Positions 47,530-58,450 of a DNA stretch of 64,000 nt are shown here, piece by piece. Every line of letters begins with the position of its first letter. Position 1 is the first letter of the stretch. Source of the DNA: Cristatella mucedo (lineage: Eukaryota; Bryozoa; Phylactolaemata; Cristatellidae). Both the position numbers and the translations under genes were made by a program. Below the pieces are notes generated by a model. That model saw only the letters and a program-made list of their open reading frames with translations, was not told the DNA's origin and did no database searches. The stretch is from the NCBI GenBank assembly GCA_009760855.2, contig WPIO01000052.1, positions 2,341,001 through 2,405,000 on the forward strand, read 5' to 3'.

Positions 47530-47712
47530 TCAATGGTGAGCCGTGATGGCACACTAAGTAAGGCGTTTGCTTTTCACGGCCTCGTTCTCGAAGTCGTGGG
47601 TTCGAATCCTGCAGTGGGCAATTCCTTATCGCCGCAGCAAGCGGTGGCGACAGCCGTAAAGGCTCTAATGTCGCTATACAAAAGAGGCTGTAAAATTAGC
47701 TAGTATTAATAA
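47530..47712 (+). mobile_element. tRNA-derived SINE, best copy
   Basis: The head reads 'gagccgtgatggcacactaa' (A-box-like 'tggcacactaag') and has the B box 'gggttcgaatcct' at 47598-47610, correctly spaced for a tRNA-derived pol III promoter. The body follows with 'gcagcaagcggtggcgacag' and the 3' end 'ctatacaaaagaggctgtaa' 'aattagctagta'. This copy defines the family in this window. Confidence 0.88.
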
Positions 47713-48458
47713 GAAGAGTTAGAATTAAAGTAAACAATGAACGCCATTAGCTATTTACGCGCAGCTAATGTAAGGTTTTCATATCGCGCCGCTGGGTAAT
47801 GATGTGACGGCCAGTTTTAGGGTTGAGGTCGGCGCACTCCGACAGAGAGCCGGACTCTCGCGGTTTGGTATGCAATAGTTGCGCATGCTCGTATATACAT
47901 TTTTCAACTACCAAATTAGCGGGTTCATTGTTTGATTACATTTTTAGCGCTTGCAGCGACGGATTTATCATTTCTGCCACTGTAACAGGCGATAATTTTG
48001 TATTTCCGTGGGTTCGGGAGTGCGGGATAATTAGTTCGCGCGTAGGAGTAAAAAATTGTGCAGCAGCGGAGAAAATAAAAGACGCCCTGTGACGGTGACG
48101 GTGCAGGCACGAGCGCAAGCTCATAGTAGAGGTATCTATCTATCTATCGCCGTGGAGCGGATAGGTCGTGGGTGAGGGCAGCGAGCGAGCAGAAAAGCTC
48201 GAGTAGACTTGGCAGCTGCTATGCGTCTCAGGTCTTCTCTAGCACGTAGACCGGGCGGTCAGGCACTTTTACCCACAGGCCTCGAGCGCATTTTTAATTT
48301 TCTTCTTTTTCTTTCCCTTCTAGCTAAATGGCAGAAGGTTATATTTGACAATTTTTAAATATTTACTCCTTCAAAATATCTTTTTAATATGTCTTACCAA
48401 AACAAAAGCTCAGCAGCTTACATTGGCAAACACTACGAGTTGAATGAAAGAGTGAAGC

Positions 48459-48708
48459 ACTGAGGAGCTTCTCCTGACCTCTAATGTGTCTGAAGAGCTC
48501 CTTCTGAACTCTCATGTGACTGAGGAGCTCCTCCTGACCTCTAACGTGACTGAGGAGCTCTTCCTGATCTCTCACGTGGCTGGGGAGCTCCTCCTGACCT
48601 CTCACGTGACTGAAGAGCTCTTCCTGACATCTCACGTGACTGAGGAGCTCCTCCTGACCTCTCACCTGACCGAGGAGCTCCTTCTGACCTCTCACGCGAC
48701 AGCAGCTC
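48459..48708. repeat. 30-bp minisatellite, about eight units
   Basis: Eight tandem 30-bp units of the type 'gaggagctcctcctgacctc' plus 'tcacgtgact'. Each holds GAGCTC and most hold CACGTG or a one-base variant. Because 30 is divisible by three, both strands are open: plus reads 'VTEELLLTSH' repeats (48486-48797), minus reads 'HVRGQEELLS' repeats (48743-48384). Neither frame has a non-repetitive domain, so coding is unproven. Confidence 0.95.
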
Positions 48709-48794
48709 CGGCTTCGCGCTTCTGCTTTCAGTGGTGCAGACATTTAATGACAGAGAAAAGAGCGCCTGAAGCTAAAATTAATTTTAAAAAACTA

Positions 48795-48905
48795 TAAACA
48801 GTAAGATATTTGTATAGCATCATTAGAAAACTAAATCTCTTTCTAGGCTCGTTAAAAACGCTGGAAAAGAAGCATGTCAGCTGGTTAGCGAATGAAATGC
48901 CCTGG
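48795..48905 (-). mobile_element. LINE family A tail relic
   Basis: The complement of the hairpin region, 'gaaaactaaatctctttcta', followed by 'ggctcgttaaaaacgctgg' and 'aagcatgtcagctggttag', matches the divergent subfamily 3' UTR. The tail is lost. Confidence 0.6.
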
Positions 48906-49128
48906 CGACTCGGTACTTTCCAGGACATACCACGACGCGAGACTCTTGGGTATGCTTGCTCAGACTCTCACACTTCTCTCGGAAGAAATATACTTAGGAA
49001 TTGAGCTCGTTTTTTTGTGCGTTAAACTTGATACTTATCAACACGAGTAGTGTATATACACAAATGAATATGCACCCGCATATATACATGAACAAGAATG
49101 AATATATAGGTATATGTGCAGGAAATAG

Positions 49129-49129
<1 letters not shown>

Positions 49130-49179
<50 letters not shown>

Positions 49180-49273
49180 GGTATATATGCATATGAAGTA
49201 CCTGTTCTTAAAGAGTACTCGTATATACCTGAGTATATATTACCCACACAATACTCGCGTGCATGCACACACA

Positions 49274-49328
<55 letters not shown>

Positions 49329-49330
49329 AC
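49130..49330. repeat. (TA)n and (CA)n microsatellites
   Basis: (TA)n at about 49131-49174, an ordinary stretch, then (CA)n at 49270-49308 and (TA)n to 49328. They end about 60 bp before a LINE A copy. Confidence 0.95.
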
Positions 49331-49387
49331 TCATAACTGCAAGAAAATCAATAACCAAGGTTAGGGTCATGCATGGTACCAAGCCAG

Positions 49388-50193
49388 CTCATGGAAATCT
49401 AGGTGTCATATTTCAAAGTGACCTCTCTTTAGACGACCACATCAGCTCCGCAGTCAAATCTGCCTACTTTCAGCTTCATAATATTGCTAAAATTCGGGCT
49501 TGTTTAGATAAGGATACCACGACTAAGTTGGTCCATGCATTTGTGACATCCCGACTTGACTTCTGTAACTCCCTGCTTACTGGCCTACTGGCATGTGCAA
49601 TCAGGCGATTGCAGCAGGTGCAAAACTCCGAAGCTAGGCTTGTCTGTCGTGAGCGTCGCAGTTGCCACATCACACCACTTCTCGCCGACCTGCACTGGCT
49701 CCCAGTCAAGCAACGGATTGACTTCAAGGTTTTGTCACTCACTTTTAGGTCACTACATTCTTTGGCTCCAGCCTATCTCTCAGATCTACTCCCCCACCAG
49801 ACCAAGCATCGCACCACCCGCTTTTCGGAATCCAACAGTTTACCAATACCTCGTACAAACCTCAAATCCTTTGGAGACCGTGCATTTAGTTCGTATGCTC
49901 CCACAGCCTGGAACTCCCTCCCGACCTGCGTCAGAACATCCCCTGACTTGACCACATTTAAAAAGAACCTACAAACACACCTATTTAGGACAGCATTTAG
50001 TGGGTCCCTGTGATTCGTCCTTGATGTGCTTATGCGTGCTGACACTGTGCATGCTGCCACTAACCACATTTGTATGCTGACCCTGTGCATGTGCATGTCA
50101 CCCCTAACCATGTTATTCATTTTGTTTGTTTATCAAGCATGATTTTACTCACCATTTCAGTTGCATTTCCCTTTGCAGAAAATGTAAAGCGCC

Positions 50194-50240
<47 letters not shown>

Positions 50241-50285
50241 GGTTTTTTGAGGGCGCTTTATCAAGTGCATTATTATTATTATTAA
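49388..50285 (+). mobile_element. LINE family A copy with 214-codon frame and GA expansion in tail
   Basis: Starts at 'gaaatctaggtgtcata' just after the RT core, with one open frame through the C-terminal domain ('[19 protein letters not shown]', 'LFRTAFSGSL') to 50013. The 3' UTR is the common type. The hairpin's 'gagagagatt' has expanded to about 40 bp of GA (50197-50236). Ends in (TTA)n. A young copy by the look of its intact frame. Confidence 0.95.
50197..50236. repeat. (GA)n expansion inside LINE A 3' hairpin
   Basis: Other copies have three or four GA units at this place; here about 20 are present between 'gcgccta' and 'ttaggttttttgagggcgc'. Confidence 0.95.
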
Positions 50286-52722
50286 TTGTAAATGCATTTA
50301 GTGATGCATATACAAATGTTTGAAACCACGCACATGAGCAACCATCACTCGGTAGTATCTAAAATCGAGTCACAGTAACAGCGAATAAGTATCGTGAGTG
50401 TAGCAATATTTGACTCATTTATGTGCTTGGACATGCTAAGCGATGTTTTTATGAAACCCCAAAAAAGAGTTAACCACACTTTAAAAGAGCTTAATTGATC
50501 CTTACTGTGCAATGGCCCAATATTAGGATCTTTGAGCATGGAAACAGATGTTGAGCAGTAGACCGCTAGTTGAATGGCCGCAATAAGCAAGCTTATGAAC
50601 AGTGAGATATTGTATCTATTTAATAGATTCATATATGACTTTTAAACAGACCGACATATAAGAAGAAAACCTGGTTGAATCAAGTCTCAATTGGCGAGAG
50701 TCTGCCAATCGATTAGTCATCGTTCGCTGAGTGTTAGCAGCTACAGGCTTTAAACCTGGAGTATAGCTGCAGTTGTTTGCATTTTCGCGAGAGCCCGACA
50801 GAGCAGCTTTCTGGTATGCGGCCAGACGGTGCCAATGGTTTGACGTGCTATGGCATCAAGACTGTACACAGTGCTCGCGTTTTGCCCCAAACTGAACTAC
50901 TAAGAATAAAGCAGCAGCATTTGCACAGTTCGTCTTGCTTCTTCCGGCTCGTGTCCTGCTTCAGTCTTCACTCTCGTAGTAAGTTTTCACGGTTAGTTAG
51001 CCATCCATCCTACTTGCTACCGACTCCACCACCACCACCACCCCCGATTGCTCATAAAAAAATAATTTTCTTAGGGAGGTAGGAAAGAGACCTCTCCGAT
51101 GCATATGTAGTTGCATTTTAGCCTTCACGCGATTGCTTGCTTTGCCTGTCACCTCATGAACTGATTCCTAAATGAAGAGCTCGAAATTCCCCACAGACAG
51201 TAGAATGTGTGGTACATACTACGTAGTAAATAGTACATAGTAGGACAGACAGTAAGGTGTGTGGTAGGTCCTACGTTCGCGTGGAGGGGTGTACGGATAT
51301 GTAGACAATTTCTGGTGTGCCAAAACAAATGACCTGAACGGGAGAAAACTTCAACGTGCACATGCTTTGGATAGACCTGGGATGTGTGGCTGACACTTAG
51401 AGACCTAGAGGGCTCGACAGGTTTCGTGATTAAGCTGACCAGAAGATGACAGCACAGAGATTAACGTGAACACGCTTGCGAAATAGATGGTGGGTGGGTG
51501 GCGGCTCTAAATAGGGCGAATCATGATTCATCTCGTGTAATTCAATGGTGGATGAGGGTCGGCCGAACGTTTTCTACCCAGACGAAAACCACGGTCCAAG
51601 GTGAATCAGCGGTCCTCTGAGCTCCTCCGAGCGACTGATGACTGATTTCCCACAGTCATTAATTCAGAAGTTTTTTTTACTGACAATGCGTCTGGCTGTC
51701 AAGCCTTTGTCTTCACATCCGGCAGCGTAGCAGCTTATTCCATGCACAAAGCAGGCTATGTCGCTAAGAGATTACGCGTAAGTTTCTCGGAGCGCTTTCC
51801 CGGCATGTGGGGATCCGCTATAGCTGGGGACTGCACCTACATAGCACGACTCAGGCACCACGTGTAGCTTCGCCGGGGCATAGACCTCCAGAAAGCCATC
51901 GACTAGCCGTGCGATTGCATCATGGAAAGATAAGTTAAGCGAACAAAAGTTACGGTCTGCATATTCGTTGCTGCCTCATTTCTACGGGGGGAAAAAGCCC
52001 TAGAGGCTATCACTGGCACTTAAATTGGGCAACGCAGAGTTTTCTGCCGCAGGACTCCATCAAATGCCCTGGGTCCTAATGTACGAGCAACTTGCACTAA
52101 GGCTGAGACTACAGGGGAATCAGCGAGCCTCTTGAAGCGTTGAAAATGCTTAAGCCTAGCTGAACGACAGGCGTTTTTGCACAGCACTAGCATAGCGGTG
52201 AGGGTTTACATAGACGATCAAAGAGAAAAGCACGCCTCCTCGGTCACCACAATCGAGCACCCAAAGCAGACGATTGAGCGAATATCAGTTGCAATGAAGC
52301 AGCATACCTCTTCAAGCGGCCGCGAATGTAGGCCGGGAAGCGGCCTCGATGTTGCCACTTCACTGTAATACAAACAGATAAGAAAAGCTTTGCTGCTACC
52401 CGTATAAGATCGTGTATACTTACAATAAACACGTCGACGATGCGTCCTTTATCTTTTCGAGATCGGTCTGCATACCGAGTCATTAGGGAGCCACCATAGC
52501 TGCTACGACAGTGATTAAAGGACACCATAACGCCGGCAATTTATTCAAACATGGTGGGCGTGTTTCCAAATATCTTTTACGGCATGATTTTTTAATCTTT
52601 CGAATAGGAACTTATGAGCTCTGTAACTCACGCCGAATCAAAATAGTCTTAATTGATCAACCCCCACCACATTCTTGGGTTATGGCATTCCGGTCTACCC
52701 GACCGTAACTTCCTCGACAGCA
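50286..52722. other. No recognised gene or transposon
   Basis: About 2.4 kb without an assignable feature. A short local duplication with 'gacagtaagg/agtagaatgtgtggta' lies at about 51190-51281. Frames on both strands are short and without domains. Confidence 0.4.
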
Positions 52723-53049
52723 TACCGTATTTCCCTGAAAATAAGACAGGTTGATTTTACTCCAAAACAAGAATTAGAACTTACCATCGCGGGTGTCTTA
52801 TTTTTTCACATATACAAATCTAAATGCATTCATATACAACTATCTACATTTATACAAAATACAGTCATGGCATCGTCTTCTGTCATAAACATCGTGGTCG
52901 TTAATATCCAAACCTCAAATTCCGGTCGGAATTTCTTGTGACCAGATTTCCTGTAGAAACACCGGTCCAATCCCCTGTGTCCACCAACGGAGCTCTCCTT
53001 GAATAGCACTTCTTGTCCATGTAGACTGCTTGGAGCGAATTGGCAACAC

Positions 53050-53262
53050 AGTTGTCAGTGATGCTCGGTCTTAACGACCGCAGGTTCGAATCCTGCAATG
53101 GTCGATCCTTTTAATGCCAATTGCATGCGGTGGTGATGACCGCTAAGGCTCTTCTACCATTATACCAGCAAGTGTAAAGCGCCTAGAAAGAGATTAGGTT
53201 CTCTGGGGTGCTTTATCAAGTGTATCGTTATTATCATACAAATGAGGCTATATTAACTGATT
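53050..53262 (+). mobile_element. tRNA-derived SINE split by a LINE A tail
   Basis: B box 'aggttcgaatcct' at 53082-53094. The body continues 'gcggtggtgatgaccgctaa' to 'accattatac' and resumes after the insertion with 'atacaaatgaggctatatta'. The head is diverged. Confidence 0.75.
53166..53235 (+). mobile_element. LINE family A tail-only insertion inside SINE
   Basis: About 70 bp: 'gtaaagcgcctagaaagaga' through 'ctttatcaagtgta' and a short TTATTAT. Both edges can be placed because the interrupted SINE is known from other copies. Confidence 0.88.
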
Positions 53263-54224
53263 TATATGTATATATGTATGTATATACATATATTCTATCC
53301 CCTGTGAGGTAACGTGACAGCAGCTTTCGAGTACGGGCAGAGACCCTAAGCGGGCTCAGACTGACTAAGCAGCCTCAAGCTCATGAGCGGTGGAAGGGCA
53401 GACGATGACTCGGCAGTCCTGCCCAAATCCATGCATTGGCAGCATCTGTGGGGACATTTATCTACCGCCAACTGTCAGGTAGGTTCGGAATGAACAATAG
53501 CTCGACAGTGCAGAGTCAACGCCCGCATGAAATGCAAAGACACCGGAAGGAGTAACAGGGAAGGAGGGCTAGATCCCTCGACGCCGGCAGCCGTCTCGTT
53601 CGGCTTGGCCGACGTGGGTTTGCAGAATAAAGTGCTTGGTGTTGGAGTCAGCAGGCTTGTTGCTCGGTCGCACTACCCAGCCCGACGACAGACCCTGCGG
53701 AGGGCTGTCACATCCCCATCGGCTATTCAGCCAGGTCATTACTTCTGGCAGGATAAGCTCCGAAAAGTTTACCCGCTGATTGATCTCAATTCAGTTATGA
53801 ATATAGTCATTCATTTCCATGCGCAAATGGTCCTTAATGACTTTTTTGTTGAAATTTCAAGTGTTTGGCACCAAGAACATAAATGCTTGAATTATGTACA
53901 ATTTTATCTTTCTTTCCCTTAGTGATGGTACGTAGGGCTTTCATTCCATCCAGACGAATTGCCAAAATACATGTCACACGGAAAGTTTCGGAGCCAGTGG
54001 AGGTGAGGTGAATTGACGTCTTCCTCATTAAATATATTAACATAGAGTTAGAAAAATTATCAAGTTATCGATGCGCTTCTTTACGCCAATTTCAGGGGAG
54101 ATGATCTAGGCTGCATGCATCCCCACTGGGCCAATTTTTGGGGTATAACTAGTCTTACGAACATCCTCGAAATTATGCTAAAGCTTATTTTCCGGTTATG
54201 TTTCATGGGTAAGGAAATACGGTA

Positions 54225-54295
54225 CGTAAAGTGTGCAGGAAGAAATTTAGTTCTCTGAGGGTGCCTATACAAATGTGTTATAATTATTTTTACTT
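54225..54295 (+). mobile_element. LINE family A tail relic abutting the DNA transposon
   Basis: 'gtaaagtg…aggaagaaat' and 'ttagttctctgagggtgcct' match the family A hairpin with mutations; the TTATT tail is degraded. It starts exactly where the DNA transposon ends, and 'cagca' on the other side (52718-52722) fits the missing LINE bases, so the transposon probably landed in this tail. Confidence 0.65.
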
Positions 54296-54424
54296 CAAAG
54301 GCAACCATAATTAACAATCCTTTAATAATTTGTAATGTGCATGATTATGAGAAATAAATAAACGAATAATCGCACAGGGCGGATTCTCAGATGGTTTGGA
54401 AGAAGCCGCTCAAACTAGGCTTAG

Positions 54425-54508
54425 GGTGTACCGACAATTGAACTTGCGACTACTCGCCCTACGAAAATTGGCCTGTACCAACCAGCCTCTACGACAATTG
54501 ATCTATAT
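54425..54508 (+). repeat. MULE left terminal inverted repeat
   Basis: Starts 'ggtgtaccgacaattg' and ends 'ctacgacaattgatctatat'. The inner 65 bp match the right end much better than the first 10 bp do. Confidence 0.85.
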
Positions 54509-54724
54509 GACAACTGATCTTTGACAAGCGGCTCCAAGGTCAGAAATAGGCAATACAAATAAAACTGGTGCAGGTCGGTTTTATTTGATCAAATTATCAA
54601 ATATATATATATATATAAATTAGGTTATAGGCTATTATAAGGATTGGATATCAGCTAGTATAAATAAATAGAATTGATAATTTGTAAAGCTAGTAATTGT
54701 TGAACATAAAAATATTTATAAATC

Positions 54725-56086
54725 ATGGAGTCAGCAATACAACACGGAATTTCCGAGCGTGGAAATGCAACTGTGATATACAGAAACTTTGAATACTGGA
54801 AAGTAATCATTAATGCAAGCGGCACTACGAATTAGAGATGCTGCAAATACCGTCAGCTCGGTTGAAAGGCTCGTCTAATAACGAATGGCACTACAGTAGT
54901 TGGAAATCGCGCTCCAGAACACTGTCACGAAGGAAACGTAGCAATAGCCCGGGCAAGAAAGGCTGTTGGTGAAATGAAGGCTAAGATGTCGGAAGTCTCT
55001 GCAACTCAGAGTGCAGTGCAAGGTACTGTGGCTAGGAACTTATCTGAGGACGTGCCAATGGCTTTATTGAAGAAGTCAACCTTGAATCTAGCACTGCAGC
55101 GGCAGAGAAAGAAGGACTTGTCCGAGGCTGACGCAACTTCACCACCGATACCCACAGATCTGTTATTTGACATCCCTCAGAAGTTCACTGATTTTGTACT
55201 GTCTGACTCAGGACCAGGACAGGGTCGGGGCTGATTATCCTCGGAAGTAGCACCTTGCTTGATGGCTTGGCTCGCGCAGACGTGTGGCTAGCTGACGGTG
55301 CGTTTCAAGGAGTTCCCTTACGTTTCTTTCAACTGTACACCATTCATTTTCAATTTGTTCCATGACTTATGCCTGTTGGACCATACTGCCTACTTCCAAA
55401 CAAGACTCGCGCAATATACGATCGCCTTCTCGCCGAACTCGAGCGTCTCATGCCTGCTGCAACTCTCAAAGGATTCTCATCGATTTCGAAGCAGCAGCTA
55501 TTTATGCTTTCTCTGCCTTGTAATCGACAGCTAAAATTACGGGCTGTTACCTCCATCGCACTCAGAGCGTTGTACGAAAGGTCAACGAGTTAGGAATGAA
55601 AGAGAAGTATGAAACTGATGGTGTTATCCGTTGTGCAGTTCTATGTCTACCAGCACTGGCACATGTACCGGAGACTGACACCATCGAAGCATTTGAGCTG
55701 CTGTCCGACTCTATGCCATCACATGAGCGTATGAACGAACTGATTTCATACTTCGAACATACCTACATCCGAGGCAGACGTCTTCGAGGCCGAGGTGATA
55801 ACTACGGCAGTTCGCTCTTCCTGTGGGAATGTGGAATCAGTATGGGGCGTCAGTAGACGGTGTAGCTCGTACAACTAATGCAGTAGAGGGGTGGTATTAC
55901 GGGCTCCAAGCATTGTTTCAGTGCCATCACCCGACGATGTGGACATTTATGATAGGACTTCTCACGGACCACAGTAAGCTGACTGCCTTGTTCTTGCAAG
56001 GCACCACTGGCGTTCTTGTTGTCCAAGCAAAGAGATACAGCTTGCCGAAAAAGTTCGAAGGGCTGTTGAAGGTTACGGTCGTCTAG
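54725..56086 (+). pseudogene. FLYWCH zinc finger plus MULE transposase, decayed
   Basis: A transposase gene that would cut and paste the surrounding element. Residues 1-70 give a FLYWCH zinc finger ('FEYWKVIINASGTTN', 'RCCKYRQLG', 'KARLITNGT', 'HCHEG') in which TAG replaces the expected Trp and TGA a Cys. The frame then runs to 55234. After a +1 shift the DDE domain begins: first Asp in 'WLADGAF' (55294), 'FFQLYTIHF', 'LLPNKTRAIYDRL', second Asp in 'DFEAAAIYAF' (55482), 'LPALAHVPETD', 'HTYIRGRRLRGRG' and the Glu in 'ARTTNAVEGW' (55886), ending at 56086. At least four frame changes are needed. All three catalytic residues are still encoded. Confidence 0.87.
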
Positions 56087-56405
56087 ATATTCAGATGTAG
56101 ATGTTCTAACTTTTCTCCATGCCGTTGCATATTTGTCGCATAGTTAGTTGAGAAGCTATAGTAACATTAAGATCAATTTTATCTAGAAAGTAACGAACAT
56201 TGTTTGACATTTTTAAGAGAAAAAATCCTGTTGCATAAATATAAAAAAATTCAGACCGTGATGAATTCATTCTTAATTATTTGTATCAATTGTGTAAATT
56301 AAAAGTTGTTTATTATTCTCATAAATGGACAGATAGATTGATTATCGTATAGGCCAGTTAGTACAGGCCAGTTGTCGTGGGTCCAATAGTCGCAGACCGG
56401 ATGGT

Positions 56406-56489
56406 ATATAGATCAATTGTCCCATAGGCCGGTTGGTAAAGGCCAATTGTCGTAGGGTCAGTAGTCGTTGATTCAATAGTTACCCTACC
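56406..56489 (-). repeat. MULE right terminal inverted repeat
   Basis: Inverted partner of 54425-54508; its inner edge is 'atatagatcaattgtccc' and its outer edge 'gttaccctacc'. Similar 'ggccagttgtcgtggg' units continue inward to about 56345. Confidence 0.85.
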
Positions 56490-56535
56490 AGGCTTAGAGC
56501 TGTAAGCATCCGCTAAAACTAGGCTTAGAGCTATT
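56490..56535. repeat. Duplicated 'aggcttagagct' target flank
   Basis: 'aggcttagagct' occurs at the MULE right edge and again about 31 bp on. The second copy is preceded by 'ccgctaaaact', closely like 'ccgctcaaact' on the left flank of the element, so the target region seems to have been duplicated more widely than 8 bp or rearranged later. Confidence 0.7.
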
Positions 56536-56584
56536 AACTGCGAGTGTTCGCATGATACAATTCTTATAAATTTCGTAAAATAAT

Positions 56585-56645
56585 ATATAAATTTTATATA
56601 AATGATATATATATATATATATAATTAGATAATATGTATATATTA
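56585..56645. repeat. (TA)n-rich tract
   Basis: TATATAT runs and AT-rich neighbours just downstream of the MULE. Confidence 0.85.
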
Positions 56646-57164
56646 TAAATGTCGTAGCACTAGTACAGTCATAACAATTAGTCTTGCGGTTCGTTTGGCT
56701 ACGAGCGAATGTAATGGCCACGGAGTTTAGTCTCAAAGCAAGTTACCTCGCCACAGGCTTCACAGCAACATTAACCAGCACAGGAAGAACGGTCACTTCT
56801 TTCATCACGTCGTCATTTGAGAATATGGCGTCAAGTACCTGTACTTAAGCTACTTTCAGCCAGTTCTATGGTCTCGAGTAAAATCAAAACTGGCTTCCCA
56901 AGCCCGAGCTGGAGCTCCCAGATTTCATCCGTGATTCAACCGTCGCTTTAACTTAAGCTATATTGGCCATCTCATCGCGCTTGAAATATTGTAGCTTATC
57001 CCTAGCTTATCCCTAAGTTGATTGCTTCTGCCTTCATTTGCACCCGCAATTTCCTCCTCCTTATTAATCTAGGCGTTATTCGCACTGGCTATCGGCTATT
57101 AGTTGACTTTAGTTCAGATTTCAGTGCATCTCGAATTTGCTTCAAATATCGTGCGCATGTGCGA

Positions 57165-57207
57165 GTGTGTGTGTGTGTGTGCAGACAATAAATAATTCAA
57201 TACTACT

Positions 57208-57256
<49 letters not shown>

Positions 57257-57320
57257 ATATATATGTATATATATATATATGTATATATATACATATACAT
57301 ATATATATATATATATATAC
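57165..57320. repeat. (GT)n and (TA)n microsatellites
   Basis: Blocks of GT (57167-57182 and 57241-57258) alternate with TA blocks (57211-57242 and 57258-57320). Confidence 0.95.
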
Positions 57321-58389
57321 ATTCAATAGTATGTGAATAGTCCATTCTTTTCCAGTCTGACCCAGCGAAAAGATATGCCGGACAGAACTGCGGCACAGCT
57401 TTACAAATCCGTCTCCTCGATTTTGATTCCTATCGGTATTTATGTAGCCGAACTAATGGCAATTACCAAGCCTTTGACATTTGCTCTCGGCTAAGAAAAT
57501 CGCACCTAATGAGCAAAGGGCACAGGCCCGGTTGTTCTATAGAAAGCGGCACGGCGTCCGGCCACCGTCGAGGAACGTATCCTATTTGTCTACCATTAGT
57601 CGGCGTAGCAATGCCTTGGGCGAAGGGAACGGCTACGGCTTTGGCCGCGACTCGCGTCGCAGCATCGATGCCGGCGGCTGTAATCGACGTTCATCTGCAA
57701 TCATTTTTCGGGCAACATGCGGTCGTCGTTCTCGGCTAATGGGTTGAGTGCCGAGGCTGTTCGTACGCGTCGCAATCGAAACAGCGTGGCCGCGCGTCGA
57801 AAGCTTGCGTTAAAAAGCTGGCGGTGGGCGCGAAATGCGGGTCGCCGTCGATCGACCGACCGAGTCGCGCCCGCCGCCAGGGTGACAGCAGTCGCTCACT
57901 TCTGCTGCGACCGCCGCCGCCGCACTCACGGGCGACCGGCGGCTTGGAGGACGACCGCTCGGGGCTTAGGCTAAGGCTTAGATGGGGGACTGAGTAGTCA
58001 CCTGCTGCCCTCCGGAGCGCGCTGCAGCGGGCTGCTGGAGAGTAGCACTCGGGATGGCCCGCCGAACAGGTGGCCCCAACTCGTCGGGTGAGGGCCGAGC
58101 GTGCCAGTTGGAGTGGGGTGGGTGCGACACCGTGAGTAGGAGGAGGGCGCATGCGATGGCGGCGTATCGTCGCTCGATTTGTGCCGAGGCACTATGTGGG
58201 GGGATGGCTGCGGCGGTTTCGGCACGGCAGTCCGAAACGAAAGTACAATGTCTTACATTGTCGCATAAATGTCGTATACTGACATAGCACGCTGCTGCGG
58301 TTCGGCCCAGGGGTAGCGTGCTCGCCCATAACGCGACCAAAGCCGCCGGTCATGAGCTGGCGTCCCGCGGCACACTTACAGCTCCTGCA

Positions 58390-58450
58390 TAGAGATTTTT
58401 GGCGCACTCAGTGAACTCAATCTCTGTATAGGCACTTCAAATTTGCAACA
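58390..58450 (-). mobile_element. LINE family A tail relic
   Basis: 'ggcgcactcagtgaactcaa' and 'tctctgtataggcacttcaa' match the complement of the family A hairpin. No TAA tail. It lies inside the CpG-rich block and is the only transposon piece seen there. Confidence 0.6.

Larger units (their letters stand above)
52723..54224. mobile_element. DNA transposon with TA flanks (family not identified)
   Basis: The left end reads 'taccgtatttccctgaaaat' and the right end, complemented, 'taccgtatttccttaccc'; the first 12 bases are identical and 'gaaaataag' follows in both. TA at each edge fits a Tc1/mariner-type target site, and TTAA is absent, so piggyBac is unlikely. The interior holds a SINE with a LINE tail inside it and a 131-codon plus-strand frame at 53527-53922 without recognisable transposase motifs. 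It is probably non-autonomous or decayed. Confidence 0.55.
54425..56489 (+). mobile_element. MULE (Mutator-like) DNA transposon, nearly full length
   Basis: Both ends are visible: 84-bp terminal inverted repeats (54425-54508 and 56406-56489), 65 of 84 positions identical in a gapless hand alignment, flanked by the 8-bp direct repeat 'aggcttag' (54417-54424 and 56490-56497). Between them lies a decayed FLYWCH-plus-transposase gene. The terminal regions contain repeats of an 'acgacaattggcct'-like motif that extend inward past the inverted repeat. Total length is 2,065 bp. Confidence 0.85.

Noticed and set aside
53527-53922. piggyBac transposase
   Set aside because: A short 'RKVYPLIDLN' match is suggestive, but no further motif follows and the element is flanked by TA, not TTAA.
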